Assembly: GCA_964392615.1 (NCBI GenBank)
Contig: CAYMRB010000036.1
Span: 1-37,498 of the forward strand
Direction of reading: 5' to 3'
DNA length: 37,498 bases
DNA from: CAYMRB01 sp964392615
Lineage (GTDB): Bacteria > Planctomycetota > UBA8108
In this document: piece after piece, positions 6,479 through 13,196 of the stretch
Numbering within the stretch: position 1 is the stretch's first letter
How the letters are laid out: the number at the start of each line of letters is the position of its first letter
Translations under genes and position numbers: made by a program
Notes under the pieces: generated by a model
Told to the model about the DNA's origin: nothing
The model's database searches: none
Seen by the model: only the letters and a program-made list of their open reading frames with translations

Positions 6479-6988
6479 TCATGTTCGCTCGCGCGCGGCC
6501 CGGATGAGTGACTTGAGTTCTTCGCGCTTGCGTCGGACGCGACGGATCAGAAAGACGATAGCGATCGACTGAAGAGCAACGAGGAAAGCAAGGTCGCGCC
6601 ACCGCGAGGCCGAGGGGTGAGAGGTAGCCTCGAGTTCGAAGTCTCGAGGTGGAAGCTCGATCCAACTGCGGCCCGTATCCGCTTCAAAATCGCGTGAAGA
6701 CTCCCAGACCTGGAGCTTGCCTTCGTGCCGCGCGACGAAGACAAAATCCGTGGGCGGATAGAAGAAACTGACGATTGTGCTCGTCGTGAACAGCGCCAGC
6801 CAAACGAGAATGGCGTAGTGCCATCCAAGCGAGGACCGGAGCTGGTCTTCAGGGGTCTTCTTCGGTGGGCCTCGACGATGGACCTTGGCTTGCGATTGGT
6901 CGTCGGGAAGAAGTGTCTTCTTGAGGTGATCGATGCGCCGACCAAGAGTTTCGATCTCTTCGCGGTTTCGATCCAGGTTTGTCGGCAT
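6479..6988 (-). CDS. Cassette-borne two-helix membrane protein
   Basis: A 169-residue protein not assigned to a family. The start is ATG 6988, nine bases after a GGAGG ribosome-binding site; a TTG nine bases upstream is less likely. Residues about 5-28 are a charged helix that may form a coiled coil (REEIETLGRRIDHLKKTL). Transmembrane helices are about residues 54-77 (HYAILVWLALFTTSTIVSFF) and 133-152 (LAFLVALQSIAIVFLIRRV). Between them is a soluble loop of about 55 residues (FVFVARHEGKLQVWESSRDF). The C-terminus is basic. With both termini probably cytoplasmic, the loop would face the periplasm. Confidence 0.65.
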   Translation of the reverse strand: MPTNLDRNREEIETLGRRIDHLKKTLLPDDQSQAKVHRRGPPKKTPEDQLRSSLGWHYAILVWLALFTTSTIVSFFYPPTDFVFVARHEGKLQVWESSRDFEADTGRSWIELPPRDFELEATSHPSASRWRDLAFLVALQSIAIVFLIRRVRRKREELKSLIRAARERT

Positions 6989-7065
6989 GGGCCACAACCT
7001 CCAGCCAGAATCAGAGAGCTGGACCTACTGTATCCCCGTTACCGAGCGATTGACAGCCTGCCTCC

Positions 7066-7204
7066 ACCGAACGAGTGAGCTCAGCGGCGCCCAGCGCCGT
7101 TATGGAATGTCCGCAGAGTAGCACGTGATCGGGCAGCCAGGAAGCGCGACCACGGAACCTGCGAACCCGGCGCTGAGGCGTCCGTTTGCAGCGCCTGGTT
7201 AAGC
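7066..7204 (-). other. attC recombination site
   Basis: A 139-bp site. R'' is GCTTAAC (7198-7204), a perfect RYYYAAC core containing the stop codon of the preceding gene. L'' is GCGCTGCAAACGGACG, L' is GCCGCTGAGC with an unpaired base between the arms, and R' is GTTCGGT (7066-7072). The centre carries GAGTAGCACGTGA and GCGCGACCACGG, conserved with the sites at 7883-8021 and 4879-5018. Confidence 0.85.
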
Positions 7205-7873
7205 ATCACTCGCGAGGTCACTTTCGATGAACAAGCTGGCATCAATACGCCACTGACCATCGACGAGATGCGCATCGATGATGCCGACCTCAGTGGCGAG
7301 TGACACTTCACCAGAATCGACAGAACCCGAAACGACGGACACGACGTATGAATCTGAAATCACATCAAGTTGTGCGGCCACGCCCGGCGGCGCTGGATCG
7401 CCACGCCACAACACCGCTGCATTCGGATGTGGCATGATCAGCGGTTCAATCAAGGCACGACTCGCCGCCCAACGTGCCGCGAGGAACTGTCGCCACACTC
7501 TGGCGGGTTCAGTTTCAGTGTATTCAGCGAGTGCGCGAGCAGCCGATCCGCGAATCTCGTCGAGTGTCTTCGTTTTGCGCAATGTCGCGAATTCGACCAA
7601 GAGATCGCGGAGCTTGCTGATTGCCGCCTCATCGTCCGCGGCGACCATTTGGATGGCTCCGCCCCACCAGTACTTGCTCGGGACGAGCAGCCGCGAAGTC
7701 ACGAAGGAATTGAATGTTCTCTGGTCATCGTCTGCGATCGGCGAGTTCGGTGCCGCGATCTGAATGCCGGTGAAGACAGCGGCAACTTCGCCAAACGTTC
7801 CGTTGACAGTGAACATGTCCGGACGACGGCAGACGTTATCGACGAGCTCGATGAACTTCTCGGTGTCGTCCAT
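7199..7873 (-). CDS. Cassette-borne soluble protein of unknown function
   Basis: A 224-residue protein. The N-terminus (FIELVDNVCRRPDMFTVNGT, then FGEVAAVFTGIQIA) resembles a short RRPxMF/Y motif seen at the start of several small uncharacterised bacterial families. Residues about 50-130 are helical (NSFVTSRLLVPSKYWWGG, then AISKLRDLLVEFATL). The C-terminal half is beta-rich (VISDSYVVSVVSG, then VSLATEVGIIDAHLVDGQWR) and could be a SnoaL/NTF2-like fold; that is only an impression. There is no signal or membrane segment. The ATG at 7873 lies about ten bases after the R' core of the upstream attC, with no Shine-Dalgarno, and the stop TAA lies inside the R'' core of its own attC, so cassette and gene are almost coextensive. 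Confidence 0.65.
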   Translation of the reverse strand: MDDTEKFIELVDNVCRRPDMFTVNGTFGEVAAVFTGIQIAAPNSPIADDDQRTFNSFVTSRLLVPSKYWWGGAIQMVAADDEAAISKLRDLLVEFATLRKTKTLDEIRGSAARALAEYTETEPARVWRQFLAARWAASRALIEPLIMPHPNAAVLWRGDPAPPGVAAQLDVISDSYVVSVVSGSVDSGEVSLATEVGIIDAHLVDGQWRIDASLFIESDLASDA

Positions 7874-7882
7874 GGATTTGAT

Positions 7883-8021
7883 GCATAACGATGAAGCTCA
7901 GCGGCGCCCAGTGCCGCTGAAGGAACGTGAGCAGAGTATCACGCGAACGGAAAGCCCGGAAGCCCGACCACGGAGCCCGCGTCCCCGGCGCTGAGGTGTC
8001 CGCTGGAGCGCCTTGTTGGGC
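7883..8021 (-). other. attC recombination site
   Basis: A 139-bp site, the most canonical in the window. R'' is GCCCAAC (8015-8021), L'' is GCTCCAGCGGAC, L' is GCCGCTGAGC, and R' is GTTATGC (7883-7889). The L arms pair as GCTCAGCGG with a single unpaired C. Sequences such as AACAAGGCGCTCCAGCGG are familiar from environmental integron attC sites. It begins 7 bp after the stop of the WGR-like gene. Confidence 0.87.
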
Positions 8022-8027
8022 AGCGCC

Positions 8028-8507
8028 CTACGCGCCCTCCTCGTAGATGCGCGTGTAGTTCGCGAACTCCGTGCCCTCAAGGTCCGCAGCAACAACCGAC
8101 TTCGCGAGGTCGAAGTCGACGACGAAGTTACAGACCTCCATCGTACCACTGCCGATACTGCCGCCATCGCAGGCACCAAGGCCGGTCCAGCCAAGCAGCT
8201 CGTTCATTCGGTCCTCGAGCCGGTGACGCTTGTCGAGATCACGAGTGTGGCCCATGCCGTCGACCGCGTACTCGATGAGGAGAATCGCGTGGTCGTCCAA
8301 CTCGATGGGGCAGTAGCCCTCAGCAACACGAACGTCGATCTCCTCCTGGATCACGCGTTGCGCCTTGCGAGTCAACGACGATTTGACGACGCGAGACTCT
8401 CCGGTGGTCCCGAGCGTCCCGAAATGAACGGTATGAGAGCCATCGTCGTTGTCCCAGGTCTCCCAGTACTCGACGGTATCGTTCGATCGACGATAGAGTT
8501 TCAGCAC
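8028..8507 (-). CDS. WGR-like domain cassette protein
   Basis: A 159-residue protein if started at GTG 8507. Residues about 1-65 (VLKLYRRSNDTVEYWETWD, then THTVHFGTLGT-like WGR strand pattern, then TRKAQRVIQEEIDVRV) resemble the WGR domain, a small fold linked to nucleic-acid and DNA-repair proteins. Residues about 70-159 (ELDDHAILLIEYAVDGMG, then GWTGLGACDGGSIGSGTMEV) form a second, uncharacterised module. The same frame stays open to GTG 8723, but that extension crosses a possible attC-like segment and has no domain character. The start at 8507 puts the gene 8 bp inside a GTTGGGC core at 8515-8521, as in other cassettes. No ribosome-binding site is visible. Confidence is moderate for the WGR-like call and low for the exact start. 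Confidence 0.6.
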   Translation of the reverse strand: MLKLYRRSNDTVEYWETWDNDDGSHTVHFGTLGTTGESRVVKSSLTRKAQRVIQEEIDVRVAEGYCPIELDDHAILLIEYAVDGMGHTRDLDKRHRLEDRMNELLGWTGLGACDGGSIGSGTMEVCNFVVDFDLAKSVVAADLEGTEFANYTRIYEEGA

Positions 8508-8514
8508 TTCGTAT

Positions 8515-8636
8515 GCCCAACGAGGCCTCGACAGTTCCGTCGAACTCCGGGCTCCATCCGCAGAAGCCCTGACGTTCGCAGTGTAGTTCCGGACCGCCGT
8601 CTTCGTAAGTGTCCACGACACAAGAGCGTGTTGGGC
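8515..8636 (-). other. Possible decayed attC at the proximal end of the array
   Basis: A perfect inverted pair of cores, GCCCAAC/GTTGGGC, occurs at 8630-8636 and 8515-8521, 122 bp apart in total. The R'' side runs on to GGACAC as in the attC at 7883-8021, and the R' side ends CTCGTT like other L'/R' arms. The inner arms do not pair well, so it may be a decayed attC or a coincidence. Between 8637 and the aminotransferase stop there is no cassette gene. Confidence 0.35.
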
Positions 8637-8732
8637 GCGAATCGGTTTCGACGGGTCTGTCGAGTTCAGCGCGGTTGGTCCGTATAGATCCGACACGAGC
8701 CCCACGCGAGAGCCCCCTGCCACGTCACCCCC

Positions 8733-9911
8733 CTACGCCCGGGCGGCCGCCTCGACTCCCGCTCCGACGCTGTCGCGGACGCCGGCCTGCAGCATCAGCG
8801 TCTCCAGCGCGCCGAGGAAACGCAGCGCGTTCTCCGGTCGGCACGACTCGCCCATCAGGCCGATGCGCCATATCTTGCCGGCGACCTCGCCGAGCCCGCC
8901 GCCGACCTCGATGTTGTAGCGCTCGAGCAGCGCCTTGCGCGTCGGCGCATCCTCGAGACCTTCCGGCAGCCACACCGCGTTGAGCATCGGCAGGCGGTGC
9001 CCCTCCTGCGCGAACAGGCGGAAGCCGAGCGCCTCGACGCCCGCGACCAGCGCACGGCTGTTGTCGCGGTGCCGCTCCCAGCGCGCTTCGAGGCCCTCTT
9101 CCTCGATCAGCGCTAGCGCCTGGTGCAGCGCGTAATTCATCGAGATCGGCGCGGTGTGGTGGTAGGCGCGCTCCCCCTCGGTCCAGTACTTCTCGATCAT
9201 CGACAGGTCGAGGTACCAGCTCACGACCTTCGACTTGCGATCGCGCATCTTCTCGAGCGCGCGATCGTTGAACGTGACCGGCGCGAGCCCCGGCGGACAG
9301 CTGAGGCATTTCTGTGTGCCGCTGTACGCGATGTCGACGTGCCACGCGTCGGCCTCGAACGGCACGCCGCCGAGCGACGTGACGCAGTCGACGAGAAACA
9401 GCCGGCCGCTTTGCCTGCACAGCGCGCCGATGTCGTCGAGCTGTTGATGCGCGCCCGTCGACGTCTCGGCGTGGACGATCGCTACAACCTTGACGTCCGG
9501 CCATCGTCGCAGCGCCGCCTCGACCTCCCCCGCCTCGAAGACCTGGCCCCACGGTCGATCGATGCGCCGCAGCACGCCGCCGATGCGCTCGACGATGTCG
9601 CTCATGCGGTTCCCGAACACGCCGTTGACGCACACGAGCACCTCGTCGCCCGGCTCGACCGCGTTGACGAACGCCGTCTCCATGCCGGCGCTCCCGGTGC
9701 CGGACATCGCGATCGTGAGTCGATTCTCGGTTCGGAACAGCCGCCGCAGCATCGCCTGGATCTCGTTCATGATCGCGAGGAACTGCGGGTCGAGGTGCCC
9801 GATCATCGGCTTCGCGAGCGCCTCGGAAACGCGCGGGTTGACGCACGAGGGACCGGGGCCGAGGAGAAGACGACCGGTCGGATGCAGAGGCGGCGTGGTG
9901 GCGGTTGGCAT
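8733..9911 (-). CDS. Class V aminotransferase (alanine/serine-glyoxylate aminotransferase type)
   Basis: A 392-residue PLP enzyme of the alanine-glyoxylate/serine-glyoxylate/serine-pyruvate family. It would transfer an amino group from alanine or serine to glyoxylate in the cytoplasm, linking glyoxylate, glycine and serine metabolism. Visible family features are the N-terminal LLLGPGPSCVNPRV, AMSGTGSAGMET near residue 70, HAETSTG and VDCVTSLGG (PLP-contacting aspartate), and YSGTQKCLSCPPG carrying the PLP-binding lysine at about residue 200. The C-terminal domain ends with WRIGLMGESC and the following ALxxLGALE-type helix. Length fits the family. The start at ATG 9911 is chosen by homology; no strong ribosome-binding site is visible. 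The gene is divergent from the GH95 gene, with a 9-bp tandem repeat in the promoter region. Confidence 0.88.
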   Translation of the reverse strand: MPTATTPPLHPTGRLLLGPGPSCVNPRVSEALAKPMIGHLDPQFLAIMNEIQAMLRRLFRTENRLTIAMSGTGSAGMETAFVNAVEPGDEVLVCVNGVFGNRMSDIVERIGGVLRRIDRPWGQVFEAGEVEAALRRWPDVKVVAIVHAETSTGAHQQLDDIGALCRQSGRLFLVDCVTSLGGVPFEADAWHVDIAYSGTQKCLSCPPGLAPVTFNDRALEKMRDRKSKVVSWYLDLSMIEKYWTEGERAYHHTAPISMNYALHQALALIEEEGLEARWERHRDNSRALVAGVEALGFRLFAQEGHRLPMLNAVWLPEGLEDAPTRKALLERYNIEVGGGLGEVAGKIWRIGLMGESCRPENALRFLGALETLMLQAGVRDSVGAGVEAAARA

Positions 9912-9940
9912 GGCGGTATTCGTCGATTGGCGGCGGCAGG

Positions 9941-9994
9941 TTGCAGCGATTGCAGCGATTGCAGCGATTGCAGCGATTGCAGCGATCGCGGCGA
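9941..9994. repeat. 9-bp tandem repeat (TTGCAGCGA)
   Basis: Five perfect copies of TTGCAGCGA (9941-9985) are followed by one variant copy TCGCGGCGA. The repeat lies in the divergent promoter region between the aminotransferase and GH95 genes, about 30 bp upstream of the aminotransferase start. Copy-number change could alter promoter spacing. Confidence 0.85.
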
Positions 9995-10129
9995 TCCTAC
10001 GCCGGTCGCTCGGGGGATTCCAGGGCGAACGGACCAGCGCGCCGTTGCCCCTCGACCGTCGCTCTTGGCACACTCGGGTCACACGAGGTCTCGAATCCCC
10101 CTGCACGCGAGTCTGAGGAACCCACCGTC

Positions 10130-13100
10130 ATGACGCCTCTCTTTCGGCCGCGCAACATCGTCCTGCTGCCGCTTGTCTCATGCGTTGCCGCACTCGCGCC
10201 CGTCCAGGCGGGTGATGACGACACAGATCACGCCGGCGTCCTGCTATTCGACGGCGTCTCCGGACCCTGCGTCGCCCGGCACTGCGATGCGATCGACCTC
10301 TCCGGCTCGATGACGCTCGAAGCCTGGATCAAGCCGCGCGCGCTCGGCCGGCAAGGCGCTCGAATCATCGACAAGGGCACGGCCGGCACCCAGAGCGGCT
10401 ACCTGCTCGACACGTTCCCGGGCAACTCCCTCCGCATGATCGTTCGCACAGGTGGCTACGAAGCGACCGTGAGCTTCGCGGCTCAGCTTCCCGTCGACGC
10501 GTGGTCGCACGTCGCCGGCGTCTTCGACTCCGAGAGCGGCGCGATGACGCTCTACCTCGGCGGCAAGAGCGTCGCGTCGAAGACGTTCGCTCCCGCCGTG
10601 AAGCTCGTCGGCAATCGACTCCCGCTGTGCGTCGGATCCGATCAGACGGGCGGCAACCTGTTCGCGGGTGAGATGGACCGGGTGACGGTCTATGCGCGTG
10701 CGCTGTCGGGCGCGGAGATCGCGAAGCTGGCGAACGACGCGTCGCACGACCTGCCGGGCCGCGCTGCCGACTGGAGCTTCGACCGCCGCGACAAGGGACG
10801 CTTCGTCAGCTCGGCTCCCGGCGCGCTCGCGCTCGGAGTCCCCCGCGGCTACGGCATCGTCCCCGCGAAGCTCGCCGGCTCCGCGCCGCCGCCGGCCGAC
10901 GCGCTCGTCACCACGTGGATGCGTCAGCCGGCCCGCGCGTGGCTCGACGCGTTCCCTGTCGGCAACGGGCGCCTCGGCGGCATGGTGCACGGCGGCGTGA
11001 GCCGCGAGCACATCCAGCTCAACGAGGACACGTTCTGGACCGGCGGACCGCACTGCTACGACAACCCCGACGCGCTCGCGCATCTCGCGGAGGTTCGCGA
11101 GCTGATCGCCGACGGCCAGTACGCGAAAGCCCTCGCGATCGCCGATGAGCACATGATCGGCATCCCGAAGAGCCAGCAGCGCTACCACACGCTCGGCGAC
11201 CTGTGGATCGAGATGGCCGATCACCGTGAGGTGTCCGACTATCGCCGCGATCTGAATCTGCGGACGGCGATCGCCAAGGTCGGCTACGCGATCGGGGACG
11301 CCCGATTCGTGCGCGAGGTCTTCGTCTCCCACCCCGACCAGGTGATGGTCGTCCGGCTCACGTGCGACAAGCCGGGTCGGATATCGTGCAGCGTGTCACT
11401 CGATACGCCGCATCCACACGAGACGGCGGCTGTCGGAGACGACACGCTGCGGATGTTCGGACAGCTCGGTTCGCACGCCGGTGGTGGCCTTCTCGGGCCG
11501 TACGAGGGCGAGGGGCTGAAGTTCGAGGCCCGCGTTCGAGTGCGCAGCGACGGCGGCAGCGTCGCCTCGGTCGGCGACAGCGTCGAGGTGCAGCAGGCAG
11601 ACGCGGTCACGCTCGTCTACACGGCCGCGACGAGCTATGTGAACTACCGCGACATCAGTGGCGATCCCGCCGCGATTTGCGCCGAACTGCTCGGGGCTGC
11701 CGCCGGCAAGAGCTACCGAGCGCTGCGCGACGCGCACGTCGCCGACCATGGCGCGCTCTTCGACCGGATGCGCATCGACCTCGGCGGCGGTCGCGCCGCG
11801 AGGAAGCCCATGGACGAGCGGATCGCCAGGCTTCTTCAGGATGACAGCGCGACCGATCCGCACCTCCTGGCGCAGTCGTTCCAGTTCGGCCGCTACCTGC
11901 TGATCGCATCGTCGCGCCCCGGCACGCAGCCCGCCAACCTGCAGGGCATCTGGGCCGGCACGAATCCGCCGCCGGCGTGGGGCAGCAAGTGGACGCTGAA
12001 CATCAACGCCGAGATGAACTACTGGCCGGCCGAGACGTGCAATCTGGCCGAGTGCCACGAGCCGCTCCTGTGGCTCGTCGAGAGCCTTCGGGAGCCCGGC
12101 CGCCGCACGGCGCGCGTGCACTACGACTGCGGCGGTTTCGTCGTTCACCACAACGCCGACCTGTGGCTCGGCACGGCGCCGGTCGACGGAGCGAATTGGG
12201 GGATGTGGCCGATGGGCGGCGCGTGGCTCAGTCGTCACCTGTGGGAGCGCTACGACTTCAGCCGCGAGCGCAACGACCTCGAGCGCGCCTATCCCGTACT
12301 CAAGGAGGCAGCCGAGTTCTTCGTCGACTACCTCGTCGAGGACGACGACGGCAACCTCCTCACGTCGCCCGCGATCTCGTTCGAGCAGGGCTTCAAGGCC
12401 TCTGACGGTTCGCAGGGCCGTCTGTGCATGGGGCCGACGATGGACATGCAGATCCTGCGCGATCTGTTCACGCATGCGATCGACGCGAGCGCGCTTCTCG
12501 CTGTCGACGCGGCGTTTCGAGACAAGCTCACCGCGATGCGCGCCCGGCTGTTGCCGACTCGCGTCAACCCGAAGACGGGTCGCATCTTCGAGTGGCGCGA
12601 TGATCGCGAGCCCCACTCGTATCGCACCGGGCAGCTCGCGGCGCTGTGGGCGCTCAACCCGGGCGACCAGATCACGCCGTGGGGAACGCCCGAGCTCGCG
12701 GCAGCGGCACGCAAGTCGCTCGAGTTTCGCGCGGTGCTCTACGGCAGCTGGTGCAGCGGCACGCGCATGAACTTCCGGGCCCGCCTCGGCGATGGCGAAG
12801 GCGCGCTGAGCATGTTGCGCGGTCACCTGCGGCGCCATGTTCGACCGAGTCTGCTCGCGACCTTCTTCCCCCAGGACTACTTCGAGATCGACGGCAACTT
12901 CGGCCTGACCTCCGGCATCGCCGAGATGCTGCTGCAGAGCCACGCGGGTCAGATCCACCTCCTGCCGGCCCTGCCGAAGGCGTGGGCGAACGGCAGCGTG
13001 CACGGTCTTCGCGCCCGCGGCGGCTTCGAGGTCGACCTCGCGTGGAAAGACGGCGCGCTGAGCTCGGCGACGATTCGCTCGACGAAGGGCGAGCCGTGCA

Positions 13101-13183
13101 TCGTGCGATACCGCGGCAGCGTCAAGCGGTTGACGACGCGGGTCGGAGGCCGGTTTGGCTTGAGCGCGGCGGACTTCCGCTGA
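10130..13183 (+). CDS. Secreted LamG-GH95 glycoside hydrolase (alpha-L-fucosidase type)
   Basis: A 1,017-residue exported enzyme. Residues 1-25 form a signal peptide ending near VQAGDD. Residues about 35-225 form a LamG/concanavalin-like domain (LSGSMTLEAWIKPRAL, VAGVFDSESGAMTLYLGGK), probably carbohydrate-binding. Residues about 262-1010 form the GH95 catalytic region: AFPVGNGRLGGMVHGG, LNEDTFWTGGP, GIWAGTNPPPAWGSKW followed by NINAEMNYWPAE, SPAISFEQGF (general-acid glutamate region), and FEIDGNFGLTSGIAEMLLQS (conserved Asp/Asn). GH95 enzymes hydrolyse alpha-1,2-L-fucosides and some alpha-L-galactosides by inversion. Start ATG 10130 follows GAGGAACC. The gene converges on the patatin gene with only nine bases between stops. 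Likely substrates are fucose-rich algal or animal glycans; specificity is inferred. Earlier in-frame starts back to 9905 lie in the repeat region and are unlikely. Confidence 0.9.
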   Translation: MTPLFRPRNIVLLPLVSCVAALAPVQAGDDDTDHAGVLLFDGVSGPCVARHCDAIDLSGSMTLEAWIKPRALGRQGARIIDKGTAGTQSGYLLDTFPGNSLRMIVRTGGYEATVSFAAQLPVDAWSHVAGVFDSESGAMTLYLGGKSVASKTFAPAVKLVGNRLPLCVGSDQTGGNLFAGEMDRVTVYARALSGAEIAKLANDASHDLPGRAADWSFDRRDKGRFVSSAPGALALGVPRGYGIVPAKLAGSAPPPADALVTTWMRQPARAWLDAFPVGNGRLGGMVHGGVSREHIQLNEDTFWTGGPHCYDNPDALAHLAEVRELIADGQYAKALAIADEHMIGIPKSQQRYHTLGDLWIEMADHREVSDYRRDLNLRTAIAKVGYAIGDARFVREVFVSHPDQVMVVRLTCDKPGRISCSVSLDTPHPHETAAVGDDTLRMFGQLGSHAGGGLLGPYEGEGLKFEARVRVRSDGGSVASVGDSVEVQQADAVTLVYTAATSYVNYRDISGDPAAICAELLGAAAGKSYRALRDAHVADHGALFDRMRIDLGGGRAARKPMDERIARLLQDDSATDPHLLAQSFQFGRYLLIASSRPGTQPANLQGIWAGTNPPPAWGSKWTLNINAEMNYWPAETCNLAECHEPLLWLVESLREPGRRTARVHYDCGGFVVHHNADLWLGTAPVDGANWGMWPMGGAWLSRHLWERYDFSRERNDLERAYPVLKEAAEFFVDYLVEDDDGNLLTSPAISFEQGFKASDGSQGRLCMGPTMDMQILRDLFTHAIDASALLAVDAAFRDKLTAMRARLLPTRVNPKTGRIFEWRDDREPHSYRTGQLAALWALNPGDQITPWGTPELAAAARKSLEFRAVLYGSWCSGTRMNFRARLGDGEGALSMLRGHLRRHVRPSLLATFFPQDYFEIDGNFGLTSGIAEMLLQSHAGQIHLLPALPKAWANGSVHGLRARGGFEVDLAWKDGALSSATIRSTKGEPCIVRYRGSVKRLTTRVGGRFGLSAADFR

Positions 13184-13196
13184 CGCTCTGCGTCAG
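13180..13196. terminator. Bidirectional hairpin between convergent genes
   Basis: CTGACGC and GCGTCAG form a perfect 7-bp stem around a TCT loop. It contains the stop codons of both convergent genes (GH95 on plus, patatin on minus). It is followed by TTCT on the plus side but has no long T-tract, so termination is plausible but not certain. Confidence 0.45.

Larger units (their letters stand above)
1951..8521 (-). mobile_element. Integron gene-cassette array lacking an integrase (CALIN-type)
   Basis: At least eight minus-strand genes are separated by related repeats with attC organisation. The arms carry RYYYAAC-type and GTTRRRY-type cores. A conserved inner pair has one unpaired base (GCTGCAAGCGGAC on one side, GCCGCTGAGC on the other). 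Centres also share sequence such as GTAGCACG and GACCACGG. Stop codons of some genes fall inside the R'' core, as in classical cassettes. No tyrosine recombinase of the IntI type and no convincing attI is visible in the window, so the cluster cannot be mobile on its own unless an integrase is supplied from elsewhere. The segment looks AT-richer than its flanks. Borders are the truncated attC near 1951-2000 and the core-like GTTGGGC at 8515-8521. Confidence 0.8.

Noticed and set aside
1951..8636. CRISPR array as the explanation for the repeats
   Set aside because: Repeats are about 135 bp, spaced by whole genes, imperfectly palindromic and divergent; this does not fit CRISPR.
1951..8636. Group II intron, REP or simple IS inverted repeats
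   Set aside because: No reverse transcriptase or transposase, no target duplications, and the repeats have paired cores plus an unpaired base as in attC.
8028..8723. Full-length 231-residue version of the WGR-like gene
   Set aside because: The first 72 residues have no domain character and cross a possible attC; the cassette boundary favours the shorter start.
9905..10130. Earlier start of the GH95 gene at 9905
   Set aside because: The extension would translate the 9-bp tandem repeat (LQRLQR) and lacks a signal peptide; ATG 10130 has both signal peptide and ribosome-binding site.
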